Origin: a virus
Length of the DNA: 64,000 bases
IMG/VR virus record: IMGVR_UViG_3300042549_010246
Location: 1-64,000 of that record
Reading direction: 5' to 3' (one strand)
Position 1 is the first letter of the stretch. Every line of letters starts with the position of its first letter. The notes below the pieces were generated by a model. The model searched no databases. It worked only from the letters and a program-made list of their open reading frames with translations, and was not told the origin of the DNA. Positions 33,466 to 41,138 of this stretch are shown piece after piece. A program made the translations under genes and the position numbers.

Positions 33466-34442
33466 TGATGGAAAATACAGAAAATGTGAATTCAGAAATC
33501 TTTGAAGATTTCTCCCCGCTTACGCAAGACAATGTAATTCAACGTGATTACACAAAACCAAACGTAGACTATTCCCAAGTCAATGCAAGCCCTATTGAAG
33601 AGCCCATATTTACCGCACCTTCTTTTGAGGATATGGATAAACATTGGAACTCAAAAGGAGTTGAAGAGGCGCAAATCATAGATGAAAAGGCAAGTGCAAA
33701 TCCATATACTGAAAACCTTGATAAAAAAGACCAACGGAAAGCGTCAGCGGCTTTAGTCGAGGCTTTATTGGATGGGTATTCTCAGTTAAATAAATTTGGT
33801 AACAAACTTGTTCAATTCAATCCCGAAAAAATTCAAGCGATGATGCGCTCAGGGGAAATAGACCCTGATTTGACCATCCCTATTAATGGTAGGAATATTG
33901 GAGTGCTCGACTATGTAAACGCATACAATGAGGAAACGTCAACGGTTATTTCTGTGGATGATGACTTCAAAGACAAGGTTCGTCCTTTGTTAATTGAAGA
34001 ATTTATGGAGCGGAATATCGGTATGACCCGCCTACAACTTATTGGATATTATTTTGGTACAGATTTGTTGACTAAGGGAACATTAATTTATTCATTAAGA
34101 AAGCAAAATCAAGCAGTATTGGATTCATTGGTGGAAATAAGTAATAATTCACGTCCTGCGCCAACACCACAAGCAAGTCGTGTAGAGAAGACTGAACCTA
34201 ATACTGAAGAGAAGCCTGTTAGGGAGCCACAACGCGAATTTGTAGAACCCGAGGAAGAATACGCTGTGATTGAGGATTTCGAACCAATCATTGAAGTGAA
34301 AAATGCAAATGACGACGTGAAGCGTTCAAGAAAACCAACAGCAGGACCAAGGTTCGGTGACAGTGCGATTTTAGAACAAATGGAACAAATTGCCAATGGT
34401 GAAACCTCGTCCAAGCGTAGAGGAAGACCAAGGAAAAAATAA
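33465..34442 (+). CDS. hypothetical protein with C-terminal AT-hook
   Basis: 325 residues. Largely acidic and helical, with a Pro/Glu-rich linker at about 225-270. It ends SSKRRGRPRKK, a canonical AT-hook (R-G-R-P) that binds the minor groove of AT-rich DNA. It lies nine bases upstream of the packaging ATPase gene, so a packaging partner or genome-binding virion protein is plausible. No family recognised. Confidence 0.6.
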   Translation: MMENTENVNSEIFEDFSPLTQDNVIQRDYTKPNVDYSQVNASPIEEPIFTAPSFEDMDKHWNSKGVEEAQIIDEKASANPYTENLDKKDQRKASAALVEALLDGYSQLNKFGNKLVQFNPEKIQAMMRSGEIDPDLTIPINGRNIGVLDYVNAYNEETSTVISVDDDFKDKVRPLLIEEFMERNIGMTRLQLIGYYFGTDLLTKGTLIYSLRKQNQAVLDSLVEISNNSRPAPTPQASRVEKTEPNTEEKPVREPQREFVEPEEEYAVIEDFEPIIEVKNANDDVKRSRKPTAGPRFGDSAILEQMEQIANGETSSKRRGRPRKK

Positions 34443-34451
34443 TTTAAAAAT

Positions 34452-35273
34452 ATGAGAGAACCATTATTGGGCGTAGCCGTCGGAAAGAAAGGGGTAGGGA
34501 AAACCTTTACAACCAATAGGGTGATTAAACAATATGTGATGGGTAATCCCGCTTCGGGAATTATGCCAAGAAAAGTTTTGATTTTAGATGCAAACGATGA
34601 ATATACTGAGTATAAGGCAATTGCATTAAAGGATTTGATGTTGTTTAGTGTACACCCTTTGGTTGAAGCAAGAAGAATTAGACCGATTCACCCCGACGGT
34701 AAAAAAATGACCTTGGATGATTTGGCTGCTACGTTGAATTATATTTTGGAGGTATTTTCAGGGGGCCTATTATTGATTGAAGACATTAATCGATTTACTT
34801 CTGATTTTATGCCACAAGATTTAATGGGAGCGATTGCGACGAATCGACATCGTGACTTGGACATCATTTTACACTATCAAGGTATAGGTCGTATTGGAAC
34901 GAAGGTATGGCAAAATATCAATTGGCTAAGGATGCATAAAATTACGGAGTCCGCAATCAGGCACGCCAAAAAGTTTGAAGATAAATATGAGATAATCCGT
35001 ATATGCGAATTGATGGTAAACATTCAGTATTTTTTGGGTAACGAAAGGACTTTTCAGTACATCGATTGTGAGAATATGTGTTTTCAAGGTAAGGTGGATG
35101 AAAAACTATTTGCAGATGCTTGTAAGCAATATTTGGAGGAAAATTATCGTAGAATTATTTCACCACTTTTACAGATTCGTGGTGTGGGTGATAAAAAGAA
35201 ATTTACTGCAGATACCGCAATGAAGTCTGAGATGGAAAGATTGCGTAAAATGTATTTAAAAAGGCAAGTGTAA
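34452..35273 (+). CDS. A32/HerA-type genome-packaging ATPase
   Basis: 273 residues. Walker A (GKKGVGKTF) lies at residues 11-19, right at the N-terminus. Walker B (GGLLLIEDINRF) lies near 105-115, followed by a conserved polar stretch (IATNRHRDLDIILHYQGIGR) near 137-156 that fits sensor/Q motifs of FtsK-HerA ATPases. Short single-domain ATPases of this kind package DNA in tectiviruses, corticoviruses and nucleocytoplasmic viruses. The terminator after it and the capsid candidate beyond fit that role. A general HerA/Zot-like ATPase is the alternative. Confidence 0.7.
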   Translation: MREPLLGVAVGKKGVGKTFTTNRVIKQYVMGNPASGIMPRKVLILDANDEYTEYKAIALKDLMLFSVHPLVEARRIRPIHPDGKKMTLDDLAATLNYILEVFSGGLLLIEDINRFTSDFMPQDLMGAIATNRHRDLDIILHYQGIGRIGTKVWQNINWLRMHKITESAIRHAKKFEDKYEIIRICELMVNIQYFLGNERTFQYIDCENMCFQGKVDEKLFADACKQYLEENYRRIISPLLQIRGVGDKKKFTADTAMKSEMERLRKMYLKRQV

Positions 35274-35308
35274 GTTACATTAAGTGTACTATACAAATAA
35301 TCGATAAG

Positions 35309-35332
35309 CCCCCTTGTAAACAGGGGGTTTTT
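35309..35332 (+). terminator. rho-independent terminator after the ATPase gene
   Basis: CCCCC/GGGGG stem with a nine-base loop and five T downstream, 35 bases after the stop codon. It closes the operon before the capsid unit. Confidence 0.8.
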
Positions 35333-35411
35333 CATTTTATATACTTGTATTTTACCATACAAATATTATTTGCTAAAATAATCAATCGATAATAGTACAT
35401 TTTATCAAAGG

Positions 35412-35419
35412 TATTTTTG
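35412..35419 (+). promoter_or_regulatory. candidate promoter of the capsid unit
   Basis: TATTTTTG is an exact TAnnTTTG box; the -33 position is weak. It is the best candidate in the 127-base gap between the terminator and the next gene. Confidence 0.4.
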
Positions 35420-35459
35420 AAACAATAAGCAGTCTGAACGGCTTATAAAACAAAAACTT

Positions 35460-35573
35460 ATGAACGTAGAATCTTTAAAAAAAATCGGAGGACAAGTCCT
35501 TTTAATTGTAGTCGGTGTTATTGTTGCTAATGAAATTCAAAAGCAAATTGACAAACGTCGCGCAGCAATGTAA
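35460..35573 (+). CDS. 37-residue membrane peptide
   Basis: It reads MNVESLKKIGGQ, then a membrane segment (VLLIVVGVIVA) and a basic helix (EIQKQIDKRRAAM). It shares a transcription unit with the capsid candidate, bounded by terminators on both sides. Likely an abundant virion membrane peptide. Confidence 0.6.
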   Translation: MNVESLKKIGGQVLLIVVGVIVANEIQKQIDKRRAAM

Positions 35574-35611
35574 ACTCACAAAAAAACAAAAACCTTAAAA
35601 AAACAAAAACT

Positions 35612-36313
35612 ATGAATAATGTCCGTAAATACCTTGCTGACGCACAAAATCGTGCTCACGAGGGCTTCTTGAATGCCGATGGCTTCTTTGATGACGATTT
35701 GAACTTCACCGCAGGTGATGATTTTATGAATGCAAATGGCAACGACGCTATGCCTGCTGCCGCTCCAACCTCACAACCTTACATCATTCAAATTTCTAAC
35801 ACAGGTTCTGCTGTTGCGAATTTCAGTGTATTGGGTTCTTACGAGCAGTTGGGTGATACTGCAGCATTTACTTCGGGTAACTTTATATCAGGAGACGTGA
35901 CTATTTCGTCTGCTATTCCAAACGTAACCTATCAGCAAATGTTGTATCAGTTTATGAACAACCCTTTCAGCACAGGTTTGACTTACATTCAGTCTTCTTC
36001 AAACACACAGTTGTTGGAAACAATCAGTGTGCAAACTAAAGACGCGAATGGTAACGTGGCCCAAAAGCCTTTGGTGCCTACTATTGACCCATATCAGTTT
36101 CAGACTACCGTCCTTGCTCTCCGTTTCGGATACAGAATTGACGGTTACACTAAATTGATTTTGAATTCAATTTTGGCTTCAACCACCGTGAAGTTGTATC
36201 TGTACCCTGCAGACAACATCAACTTGGCTCGTGGATTGTCAGGACGCGCTGTATCAAAAGATTTCAGCAGCCCAGGCATTGTACGTGCTCAAACCGTGAA
36301 AATCCAAGGTTAA
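35612..36313 (+). CDS. candidate jelly-roll major capsid protein
   Basis: 233 residues. The N-terminal 50 are acidic with NADGF and NANGN. From residue 52 the protein is almost all strands (PYIIQISNTGSAVANFSVLG, LTYIQSSSNTQLLETISV, LALRFGYRIDGYTKLILNS, TTVKLYLYPADN), consistent with one jelly roll. It sits downstream of the packaging ATPase in its own unit, with a strong terminator that would suit very high expression. Its last 19 residues recur at the N-terminus of the membrane protein at 37952. It is short for a double jelly roll. Capsid identity is inferred from context and fold pattern. Confidence 0.55.
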   Translation: MNNVRKYLADAQNRAHEGFLNADGFFDDDLNFTAGDDFMNANGNDAMPAAAPTSQPYIIQISNTGSAVANFSVLGSYEQLGDTAAFTSGNFISGDVTISSAIPNVTYQQMLYQFMNNPFSTGLTYIQSSSNTQLLETISVQTKDANGNVAQKPLVPTIDPYQFQTTVLALRFGYRIDGYTKLILNSILASTTVKLYLYPADNINLARGLSGRAVSKDFSSPGIVRAQTVKIQG

Positions 36314-36334
36314 TCCCTTTTTTACGATTTATAG

Positions 36335-36373
36335 AAAAGGGGCGATGGCACACAGCCTCGCCCCTTTTTTTTT
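36335..36373 (+). terminator. strong rho-independent terminator after the capsid candidate
   Basis: An 11-base-pair outer stem (AAAAGGGGCGA/TCGCCCCTTTT) with an inner GGC/GCC and a run of nine or more T. The strongest hairpin in the window. Confidence 0.9.
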
Positions 36374-36395
36374 AATAGGCTAAAATCAAATAATT

Positions 36396-36566
36396 ATGGC
36401 ATATAAAGTCAAATTGGGTAACAAGGATTACTTCTCAGAAGAATTTTCTTCAGAGACGGAAGCAAAAAAAGCAAAGTATTTCGCCATTGTAGGTGCAAAA
36501 ACTTTTCGCAGTGCATCGAAATCGATGGACACAAAAATTGTAAAAGTTGTAAAAAAGAAAAAATAA
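36396..36566 (+). CDS. small basic protein
   Basis: 56 residues, beginning MAYKVKLGNKDYF and ending in KKKK. A small beta/alpha domain; not recognised. TAATG junction with the next gene. Confidence 0.55.
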   Translation: MAYKVKLGNKDYFSEEFSSETEAKKAKYFAIVGAKTFRSASKSMDTKIVKVVKKKK

Positions 36567-36949
36567 TGACAATCTACGAGTATATCGCAAGAAACAATCC
36601 GATGGGTGCTAAAAGAGTAATTGAATCTTTTGGCTATGTGGTAACACAACCTAAAAAAATGGGCGATAACCTTCGTATGTTGGTTGCGCAAGAAGGAGAG
36701 CCCGCTTTAAAAGCAGTCGTTGATTTACATCCTGATAAAGACTTAATTTTAGAAGTTTTCGGGAATAGTCAAAGTGTTAAAGCAACGGGTGAAAATTTCT
36801 TTGGAGCCGATGGTCTACTTCAAAGCGCAGTTTTAAATAACAACCAACAGCAAAATGACAGCAACAATAAAATGGTGCTTCAAACAAACACATTAATTGT
36901 GGCCTTATCACTCCTTGTAGTTGCAGGGTTAATATTAAAGAATCGATGA
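36566..36949 (+). CDS. tail-anchored virion membrane protein
   Basis: 127 residues. Helical N-terminal domain (TIYEYIARNNPMGAKRVIES), a FFGADG motif near residue 80, an Asn/Gln linker, then the anchor TLIVALSLLVVAGLILKNR at the extreme C-terminus. ATGA overlap with the next gene. Confidence 0.65.
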   Translation: MTIYEYIARNNPMGAKRVIESFGYVVTQPKKMGDNLRMLVAQEGEPALKAVVDLHPDKDLILEVFGNSQSVKATGENFFGADGLLQSAVLNNNQQQNDSNNKMVLQTNTLIVALSLLVVAGLILKNR

Positions 36950-37548
36950 AAAATTTGAAACCTAACGAAATTTACGCTGTATCAGCGATGACAATTGACA
37001 ACAATACTGAAGGGGTAAAAACCCTGATTACAAAGTATGGTGTCATTTTGCCAAACAATGCAAGTCGAAGTGATATTGACAAAGCATTTGCAGCCCTTTT
37101 AAGAAAGAGTAAATCTTTCCGCAACGATTTTGCTGTATTGGCGGCAAATGAAAGTCAGAAGAGCGAAAACTTCTCAAATTTTATGGAATTTTTAGGTATG
37201 TCAGGAAGAGGTATTGGAACAGCAAGTGCTCCTTTAAAAACTCCCGACCCAATTCCTGTAAAAACAAGTTTACCGAACACAACTGCAAAAAAACCAAGTG
37301 CATTTGCGGAAGCATTTGATGCTGACACAATTAGAAACGTCATCAATACGGGATTAAATATTTGGGCTACCCGCTCAGGTACTACAGCCTCAACTACAAA
37401 TGATTTACAATCAGGTAGGGAATCTTTGAATTTACAACCCCAAAGTCAACAAACACGTGGTATTGGAACGACGGGAATCGTTTTGATTTCAATTGGTGCA
37501 CTTGCAGCGGTAGGTGTTTTGATTTATTACCTATCTAAAAACAAATGA
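36946..37548 (+). CDS. tail-anchored virion membrane protein
   Basis: 200 residues. The N-terminal helical domain resembles that of the previous gene (MTIDNNTEGVKTLITKYGVI), suggesting paralogy. A Thr/Pro/Ala linker follows, then the anchor GIVLISIGALAAVGVLIYYL and a final SKNK. Confidence 0.65.
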   Translation: MKNLKPNEIYAVSAMTIDNNTEGVKTLITKYGVILPNNASRSDIDKAFAALLRKSKSFRNDFAVLAANESQKSENFSNFMEFLGMSGRGIGTASAPLKTPDPIPVKTSLPNTTAKKPSAFAEAFDADTIRNVINTGLNIWATRSGTTASTTNDLQSGRESLNLQPQSQQTRGIGTTGIVLISIGALAAVGVLIYYLSKNK

Positions 37549-37549
37549 T

Positions 37550-37723
37550 ATGGAAAATAAAGATTATACCAAAGTCGTTGGATACTCTCAAATAGGTGGT
37601 GCCATAGGTATCATTTATGCATTTTCAACAAAATCAGGATTCTTCAAAGGGGTCGGCTATTATTTAGTTGGGTCTTTTGTTGCAGGACTGATTGCATCAG
37701 GTGTGACCGCAGTAAAGAAATAA
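37550..37723 (+). CDS. small membrane protein
   Basis: 57 residues with two segments (IGGAIGIIYAF; YYLVGSFVAGLIASGVTAV) and glycine-rich helices. TAATG junction with the next gene. Confidence 0.6.
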   Translation: MENKDYTKVVGYSQIGGAIGIIYAFSTKSGFFKGVGYYLVGSFVAGLIASGVTAVKK

Positions 37724-37947
37724 TGGCAAACGAATTTCAAGACGCTTTAGACAATGTTAAAGAACTGAGTGGACAATCTACTCACGATACCTTTTTGAAG
37801 CAAAGCAAGCGCATTATGAAGGGCAGTGCTACAGGTCTTGTTGTTGGTTTGATGTATGGATGGTACACGAAAAAAAATATTTATGTAACTGCAATACTTG
37901 GAGTAATTGCAGGAGGCGCGGTTAATTACTTTATTTTCTCAGAATAA
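37723..37947 (+). CDS. small membrane protein
   Basis: 74 residues. A charged N-terminal helix, then two membrane segments (GLVVGLMYGWY; VTAILGVIAGGAVNYFIF). Similar in layout to its neighbour upstream, possibly a paralogue. Confidence 0.6.
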   Translation: MANEFQDALDNVKELSGQSTHDTFLKQSKRIMKGSATGLVVGLMYGWYTKKNIYVTAILGVIAGGAVNYFIFSE

Positions 37948-37951
37948 AATT

Positions 37952-38359
37952 ATGACTTTAGATTCAGCGATAAAATATAAAGATTTTTCGAACCCAAATA
38001 TAGTTCGTGCAAGGCCAATTAATATACAAATGGCCAATGATGACTATTTTTCTGTAGCGGGTCCTGCGGGCGCAACACAATTAAAACTCACCAAGGTTTT
38101 GACTGTAAAAAATGCTCAGGGTAAAAATACGAATTATGAGGTGGGTTCAGTTGTTTGGGCGTTCCCTATTCAAACCATCGCCAAATCAAATAGTTATGTT
38201 TTTACAACGGAAGGTCAAGGGTATATTTTGACTGTAGGTGTTAACGCTGAAATTTATAATCAAAAAGAGTCTAAAGAGACAAAAAAAGGTTTTCCTTTTT
38301 CTTTAGTCGGATTAGCCTTAATCGGAATAGTAATAATTTATACAATGAAAAAATTATGA
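37952..38359 (+). CDS. membrane protein carrying the capsid C-terminal peptide
   Basis: 135 residues from the ATG at 37952. Residues about 8-26 (YKDFSNPNIVRARPINIQ) closely match the last residues of the capsid candidate (SKDFSSPGIVRAQTVKIQ). A strand-rich domain follows, then a C-terminal anchor (GLALIGIVIIYTMKKL). I infer a protein linking membrane and capsid. ATGA overlap with the next gene. Confidence 0.65.
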   Translation: MTLDSAIKYKDFSNPNIVRARPINIQMANDDYFSVAGPAGATQLKLTKVLTVKNAQGKNTNYEVGSVVWAFPIQTIAKSNSYVFTTEGQGYILTVGVNAEIYNQKESKETKKGFPFSLVGLALIGIVIIYTMKKL

Positions 38360-38457
38360 AAACAGCGAATGATGAAAAGAAAAAAGGTGGTGCGTTGATG
38401 CTTGTAGGTTTTGCGATGCTCGCCTATGTTGTTTATAAAATAATCGAAAGTAAATGA
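38356..38457 (+). CDS. 33-residue membrane peptide
   Basis: MKTANDEKKKGG then a membrane segment (ALMLVGFAMLAYVVYKII) and ESK. Overlaps its neighbours by four bases on each side. Confidence 0.55.
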   Translation: MKTANDEKKKGGALMLVGFAMLAYVVYKIIESK

Positions 38458-38678
38458 AAAAAGAATATATTGAAGCCCTCGTTTTAATTGGAGCCATTGG
38501 ATTGGCTATTTACTTAGCAAGTTCTAAGGACTCCGTATTGAAAAGTGCAAAATCAAATTCTCCAACACCGACAGGACCAAAAGGCGGTTTTGAGAATTTC
38601 ACTGCAGACGAATTAACTTATGACGACCATTTGTATGGAAATGCAGATGGAGGATTAAAAGGTTTAACATTTAAATAA
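38454..38678 (+). CDS. small membrane protein with NADGG motif
   Basis: 74 residues. N-terminal anchor (ALVLIGAIGLAIYLA), a Ser/Thr/Pro linker, then FENFTADELTYDDHLYGNAD and GGLKGLTF. The Asn-Ala-Asp-Gly-Gly motif is shared with the gene at 39284 and recalls the N-terminus of the capsid candidate. Confidence 0.6.
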   Translation: MKKEYIEALVLIGAIGLAIYLASSKDSVLKSAKSNSPTPTGPKGGFENFTADELTYDDHLYGNADGGLKGLTFK

Positions 38679-38686
38679 ATAAAACT

Positions 38687-38776
38687 ATGACAAAAAACAC
38701 AAAAACAATCTTGACTTTAGCCGCTGTTGCTGCGGTATTGTTCTTCGTTTTCAAGAAGCCAAAAACAGACGCTTAA
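38687..38776 (+). CDS. 29-residue membrane peptide
   Basis: MTKNTK, a membrane segment (TILTLAAVAAVLFFVF) and a basic KKPKTDA tail. Accepted because it fills the gap between neighbours and matches their layout. Confidence 0.45.
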   Translation: MTKNTKTILTLAAVAAVLFFVFKKPKTDA

Positions 38777-38787
38777 TTGTAATTGAA

Positions 38788-39282
38788 ATGAATCGTGACG
38801 TATTATTAGGCGCGGGGGTCGTTTTGGCCTTCATCGTCCTTGTTAATCGAGCCAAAAAAAACCAAGTAACTGACACCCAAGGTGGCGGTGGTGGTGGTGG
38901 CGGTGGTTTTGGTGGTGGTCCCTTTGTAGGGGGCGTACCCGCAGGACCAATGACTGTCAATACTATTGTTCAACCCGCAGCGCGTCCTGCAAATCAAGGA
39001 CGCTCTTACAACGCTGCTGATGTGACTAAAAGTAAAGACACCACTCCAACTGCAGCAGTTACAAGTTCCGCTCAAGCAAAAGCGATAGAAACAGCCACCA
39101 ACACGGGTGGAATCGTTCCTATCGGTCAAGGGGGAAGCAGTACACCTACCTACAGCACAGGGACAGTGACTCAAGCAGATTTAGCGAAAGGTGTTGCAGG
39201 TAACACTGTATTCAAACCTTTCAGCGGAGATGCTAAATTCTTGGGATTTGTAGGTTCAAGACCTAAATTTGAATTTAATTAA
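38788..39282 (+). CDS. membrane protein with poly-Gly linker
   Basis: 164 residues. N-terminal anchor (DVLLGAGVVLAFIVLVNRA), then a run of about nine Gly with FGGGPFVGG, then a Ser/Thr/Ala-rich extended part ending GDAKFLGFVGSRPKFEFN. A flexible virion surface or core protein. Confidence 0.6.
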   Translation: MNRDVLLGAGVVLAFIVLVNRAKKNQVTDTQGGGGGGGGGFGGGPFVGGVPAGPMTVNTIVQPAARPANQGRSYNAADVTKSKDTTPTAAVTSSAQAKAIETATNTGGIVPIGQGGSSTPTYSTGTVTQADLAKGVAGNTVFKPFSGDAKFLGFVGSRPKFEFN

Positions 39283-39283
39283 T

Positions 39284-39565
39284 ATGTTGTCAGCAAATAA
39301 ACTATACAAGGAATCAGGTACCACTTTGTCTTTCAAAGAATGGTTGGAGCGTGAAAAGGCAAAAGGCAAATTCATTCCCAACGTGGAAGCGATGGAAGAG
39401 TTTGTGAATGCCGATGGTGGAACTTCAGAGCAAGCCTCTGAGCAACCCGAAATCACAGCGAAATCAGTTGAGAATAAACAGATGTTTACCTCGATTGCTC
39501 GAGTAGGTTTAATTGTTGTATTGACATACTTCGTTTATCGAACTATCAAAAATGAAATTAAGTAA
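39284..39565 (+). CDS. tail-anchored virion membrane protein
   Basis: 93 residues from the ATG at 39284. LYKESGTTLSFKEWLEREKA is a compact helical motif; FVNADGG follows near residue 45, then the anchor VGLIVVLTYFVYRTIKNEIK. It overlaps the next gene by 14 bases. Confidence 0.65.
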   Translation: MLSANKLYKESGTTLSFKEWLEREKAKGKFIPNVEAMEEFVNADGGTSEQASEQPEITAKSVENKQMFTSIARVGLIVVLTYFVYRTIKNEIK

Positions 39566-39776
39566 TACTCAAATAAAGCGCATCATTATTGCAGGGGGAT
39601 TTTTCTTCCTGCTTTTGCGCTTTAGAGGATACTTAAATCCCTCAAAAGAAACATTGTCGGCAAAAGACGATAGTGTTTCTGCAAATGGTACCAAATCGGT
39701 AATCGACAGAGCGATTCACAAAGTAAAAAGTGGCGCGGTAAAAGTTGCAAGCACACCATCTGAAATAAAAAACTGA
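39552..39776 (+). CDS. small membrane protein
   Basis: 74 residues. Anchor at about 8-22 (IKRIIIAGGFFFLLLRF), then VSANGTKS and a basic helical tail. Overlaps the metallopeptidase gene by one base. Confidence 0.6.
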   Translation: MKLSNTQIKRIIIAGGFFFLLLRFRGYLNPSKETLSAKDDSVSANGTKSVIDRAIHKVKSGAVKVASTPSEIKN

Positions 39777-40558
39777 TGAAAGAACAAAGAATTGCAACAA
39801 AATATGCTCCACTTACGCTGTGTGTGGTTTTGAAAACTGAATTCCCTACCAAATTAAACTTGGTGGTGTTTGATGCAAAAAATCCGAAGAGGAAGTTTAC
39901 TGAGCGTTACAAAACAGTAACAGGGGAAGAAACGCTGTTTGTTCGAATGCCGTTATCTCCTGACACCGCTGTTGTTCAGGTGTTTGGAGGCGCGGGGATT
40001 ACAAAAAAGAATGATTCCAATTTTACTATTGTAAGAGTTTACAAAAAAGGGTTGGAGCGTCGATTTGATTTGAATGATATTGGGAACCCCCAAATACGTT
40101 CATTCGTCAAATTCGCGCAGAAATTTTGTTTTAATGTGAGTGAATTAGAGCCTGAAGAAACTTATCGAAGTGATGACGGAGAATATTTCATTCAGTTAAA
40201 GCAACAAATCAGAGATGCAAATGGAAAAGTGTTGGGTACTCCCGCACGTATTGGCCGTCAGACGGGGGTTATTCAAGTGAGTAAAACACAATTTGAAGCC
40301 TTTACAATTCCTATGCGAATGGCAATATTGCTCCACGAATTTTCACATTTTTACTTAAATGAAAAAATGGATGATGAAATGGAGGCAGACTTAAATGGAT
40401 TGTTGATTTATCTCGGACTTGGATATCCAAGGATTGAGGCTTATCAAGCGTTTCTTGAAACATTCAAAAATGCACCAAGCAACTTGAATAAAAAACGCTA
40501 TGATATGATTAATAACTTCATCAACAATTTTGAAAAAATGGACATTGTAATAAAATAG
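39776..40558 (+). CDS. HExxH metallopeptidase-like protein
   Basis: 260 residues. Residues 1-150 form a strand-rich domain (LTLCVVLKTEFPTKLNLVVF). The zinc motif HEFSH is at 187-191 in MAILLHEFSHFYLN; EMEADLNGL about 15 residues later supplies the third ligand, as in gluzincin/IrrE-type peptidases. It sits among virion membrane genes, so it may be a maturation protease, or a virion-borne enzyme acting on the host. The substrate is unknown. Confidence 0.65.
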   Translation: MKEQRIATKYAPLTLCVVLKTEFPTKLNLVVFDAKNPKRKFTERYKTVTGEETLFVRMPLSPDTAVVQVFGGAGITKKNDSNFTIVRVYKKGLERRFDLNDIGNPQIRSFVKFAQKFCFNVSELEPEETYRSDDGEYFIQLKQQIRDANGKVLGTPARIGRQTGVIQVSKTQFEAFTIPMRMAILLHEFSHFYLNEKMDDEMEADLNGLLIYLGLGYPRIEAYQAFLETFKNAPSNLNKKRYDMINNFINNFEKMDIVIK

Positions 40559-40560
40559 AG

Positions 40561-40983
40561 ATGGCAGTTACAACTTGGAATACAGCACCTAATTATGATG
40601 AATGGGGTCCTGATGACTCTTGGAGTTGCGAGGATTGGATACAATGGCACAAATTGCTAAAATTAAAGTTTGGCAAGGAAAAGGCTAATTATGTTTGGAA
40701 TTATGCTTACGCTCAAGGTACGCAAGGAGCATCCCATTGGAGTTGCAGGACAAGCAATACTGCGTTTCGTAATTATACATCCAAAGAAGGATTGAATCCG
40801 TATGAGAGTGCGGGGGCATTCGCTCCAATTTTGAATGTTATTGGAGGAGTGGGCGACGTTGTTAGTGGCACAGGAGATGTATTGTCCAATTTGGGAAAAA
40901 ATTTGAAAATAATCACATATATAGCCGTTTTAGGTGTGGCTATTTATGTAGGTGTAACCGTTTATAAAAAGACGAAACAATGA
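40561..40983 (+). CDS. Trp-rich tail-anchored membrane protein
   Basis: 140 residues. The N-terminal domain is rich in Trp and Cys (YDEWGPDDSWSCEDWIQWHK; ASHWSCRTSNTAFRNY). A Gly-rich amphipathic stretch (VIGGVGDVVSGTGDVLSN) precedes the anchor (IITYIAVLGVAIYVGVTVYK). A compact domain on the virion membrane. Confidence 0.65.
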   Translation: MAVTTWNTAPNYDEWGPDDSWSCEDWIQWHKLLKLKFGKEKANYVWNYAYAQGTQGASHWSCRTSNTAFRNYTSKEGLNPYESAGAFAPILNVIGGVGDVVSGTGDVLSNLGKNLKIITYIAVLGVAIYVGVTVYKKTKQ

Positions 40984-41138
40984 AAAAAGAATTTATCTAT
41001 ATCGGTGGTATATTGATTTCGTTAGGTGCAATTTATTATATTTTTAATCAATACAAAAAAAATAAGGATGGTTCAGCCGCTTTAGAAGATAAAGAAATCA
41101 TAGCGTTGTTTAAAAAAATTGATTCAGCAAAAAAATGA
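40980..41138 (+). CDS. small membrane protein
   Basis: 52 residues: N-terminal segment (FIYIGGILISLGAIYYIF), then a basic and helical tail. ATGA overlaps on both sides. Confidence 0.6.
   Translation: MKKEFIYIGGILISLGAIYYIFNQYKKNKDGSAALEDKEIIALFKKIDSAKK

Noticed and set aside
34452-35273. Large terminase subunit
   Set aside because: Too short, Walker A at the very N-terminus and no nuclease domain; it fits A32/HerA packaging ATPases instead.
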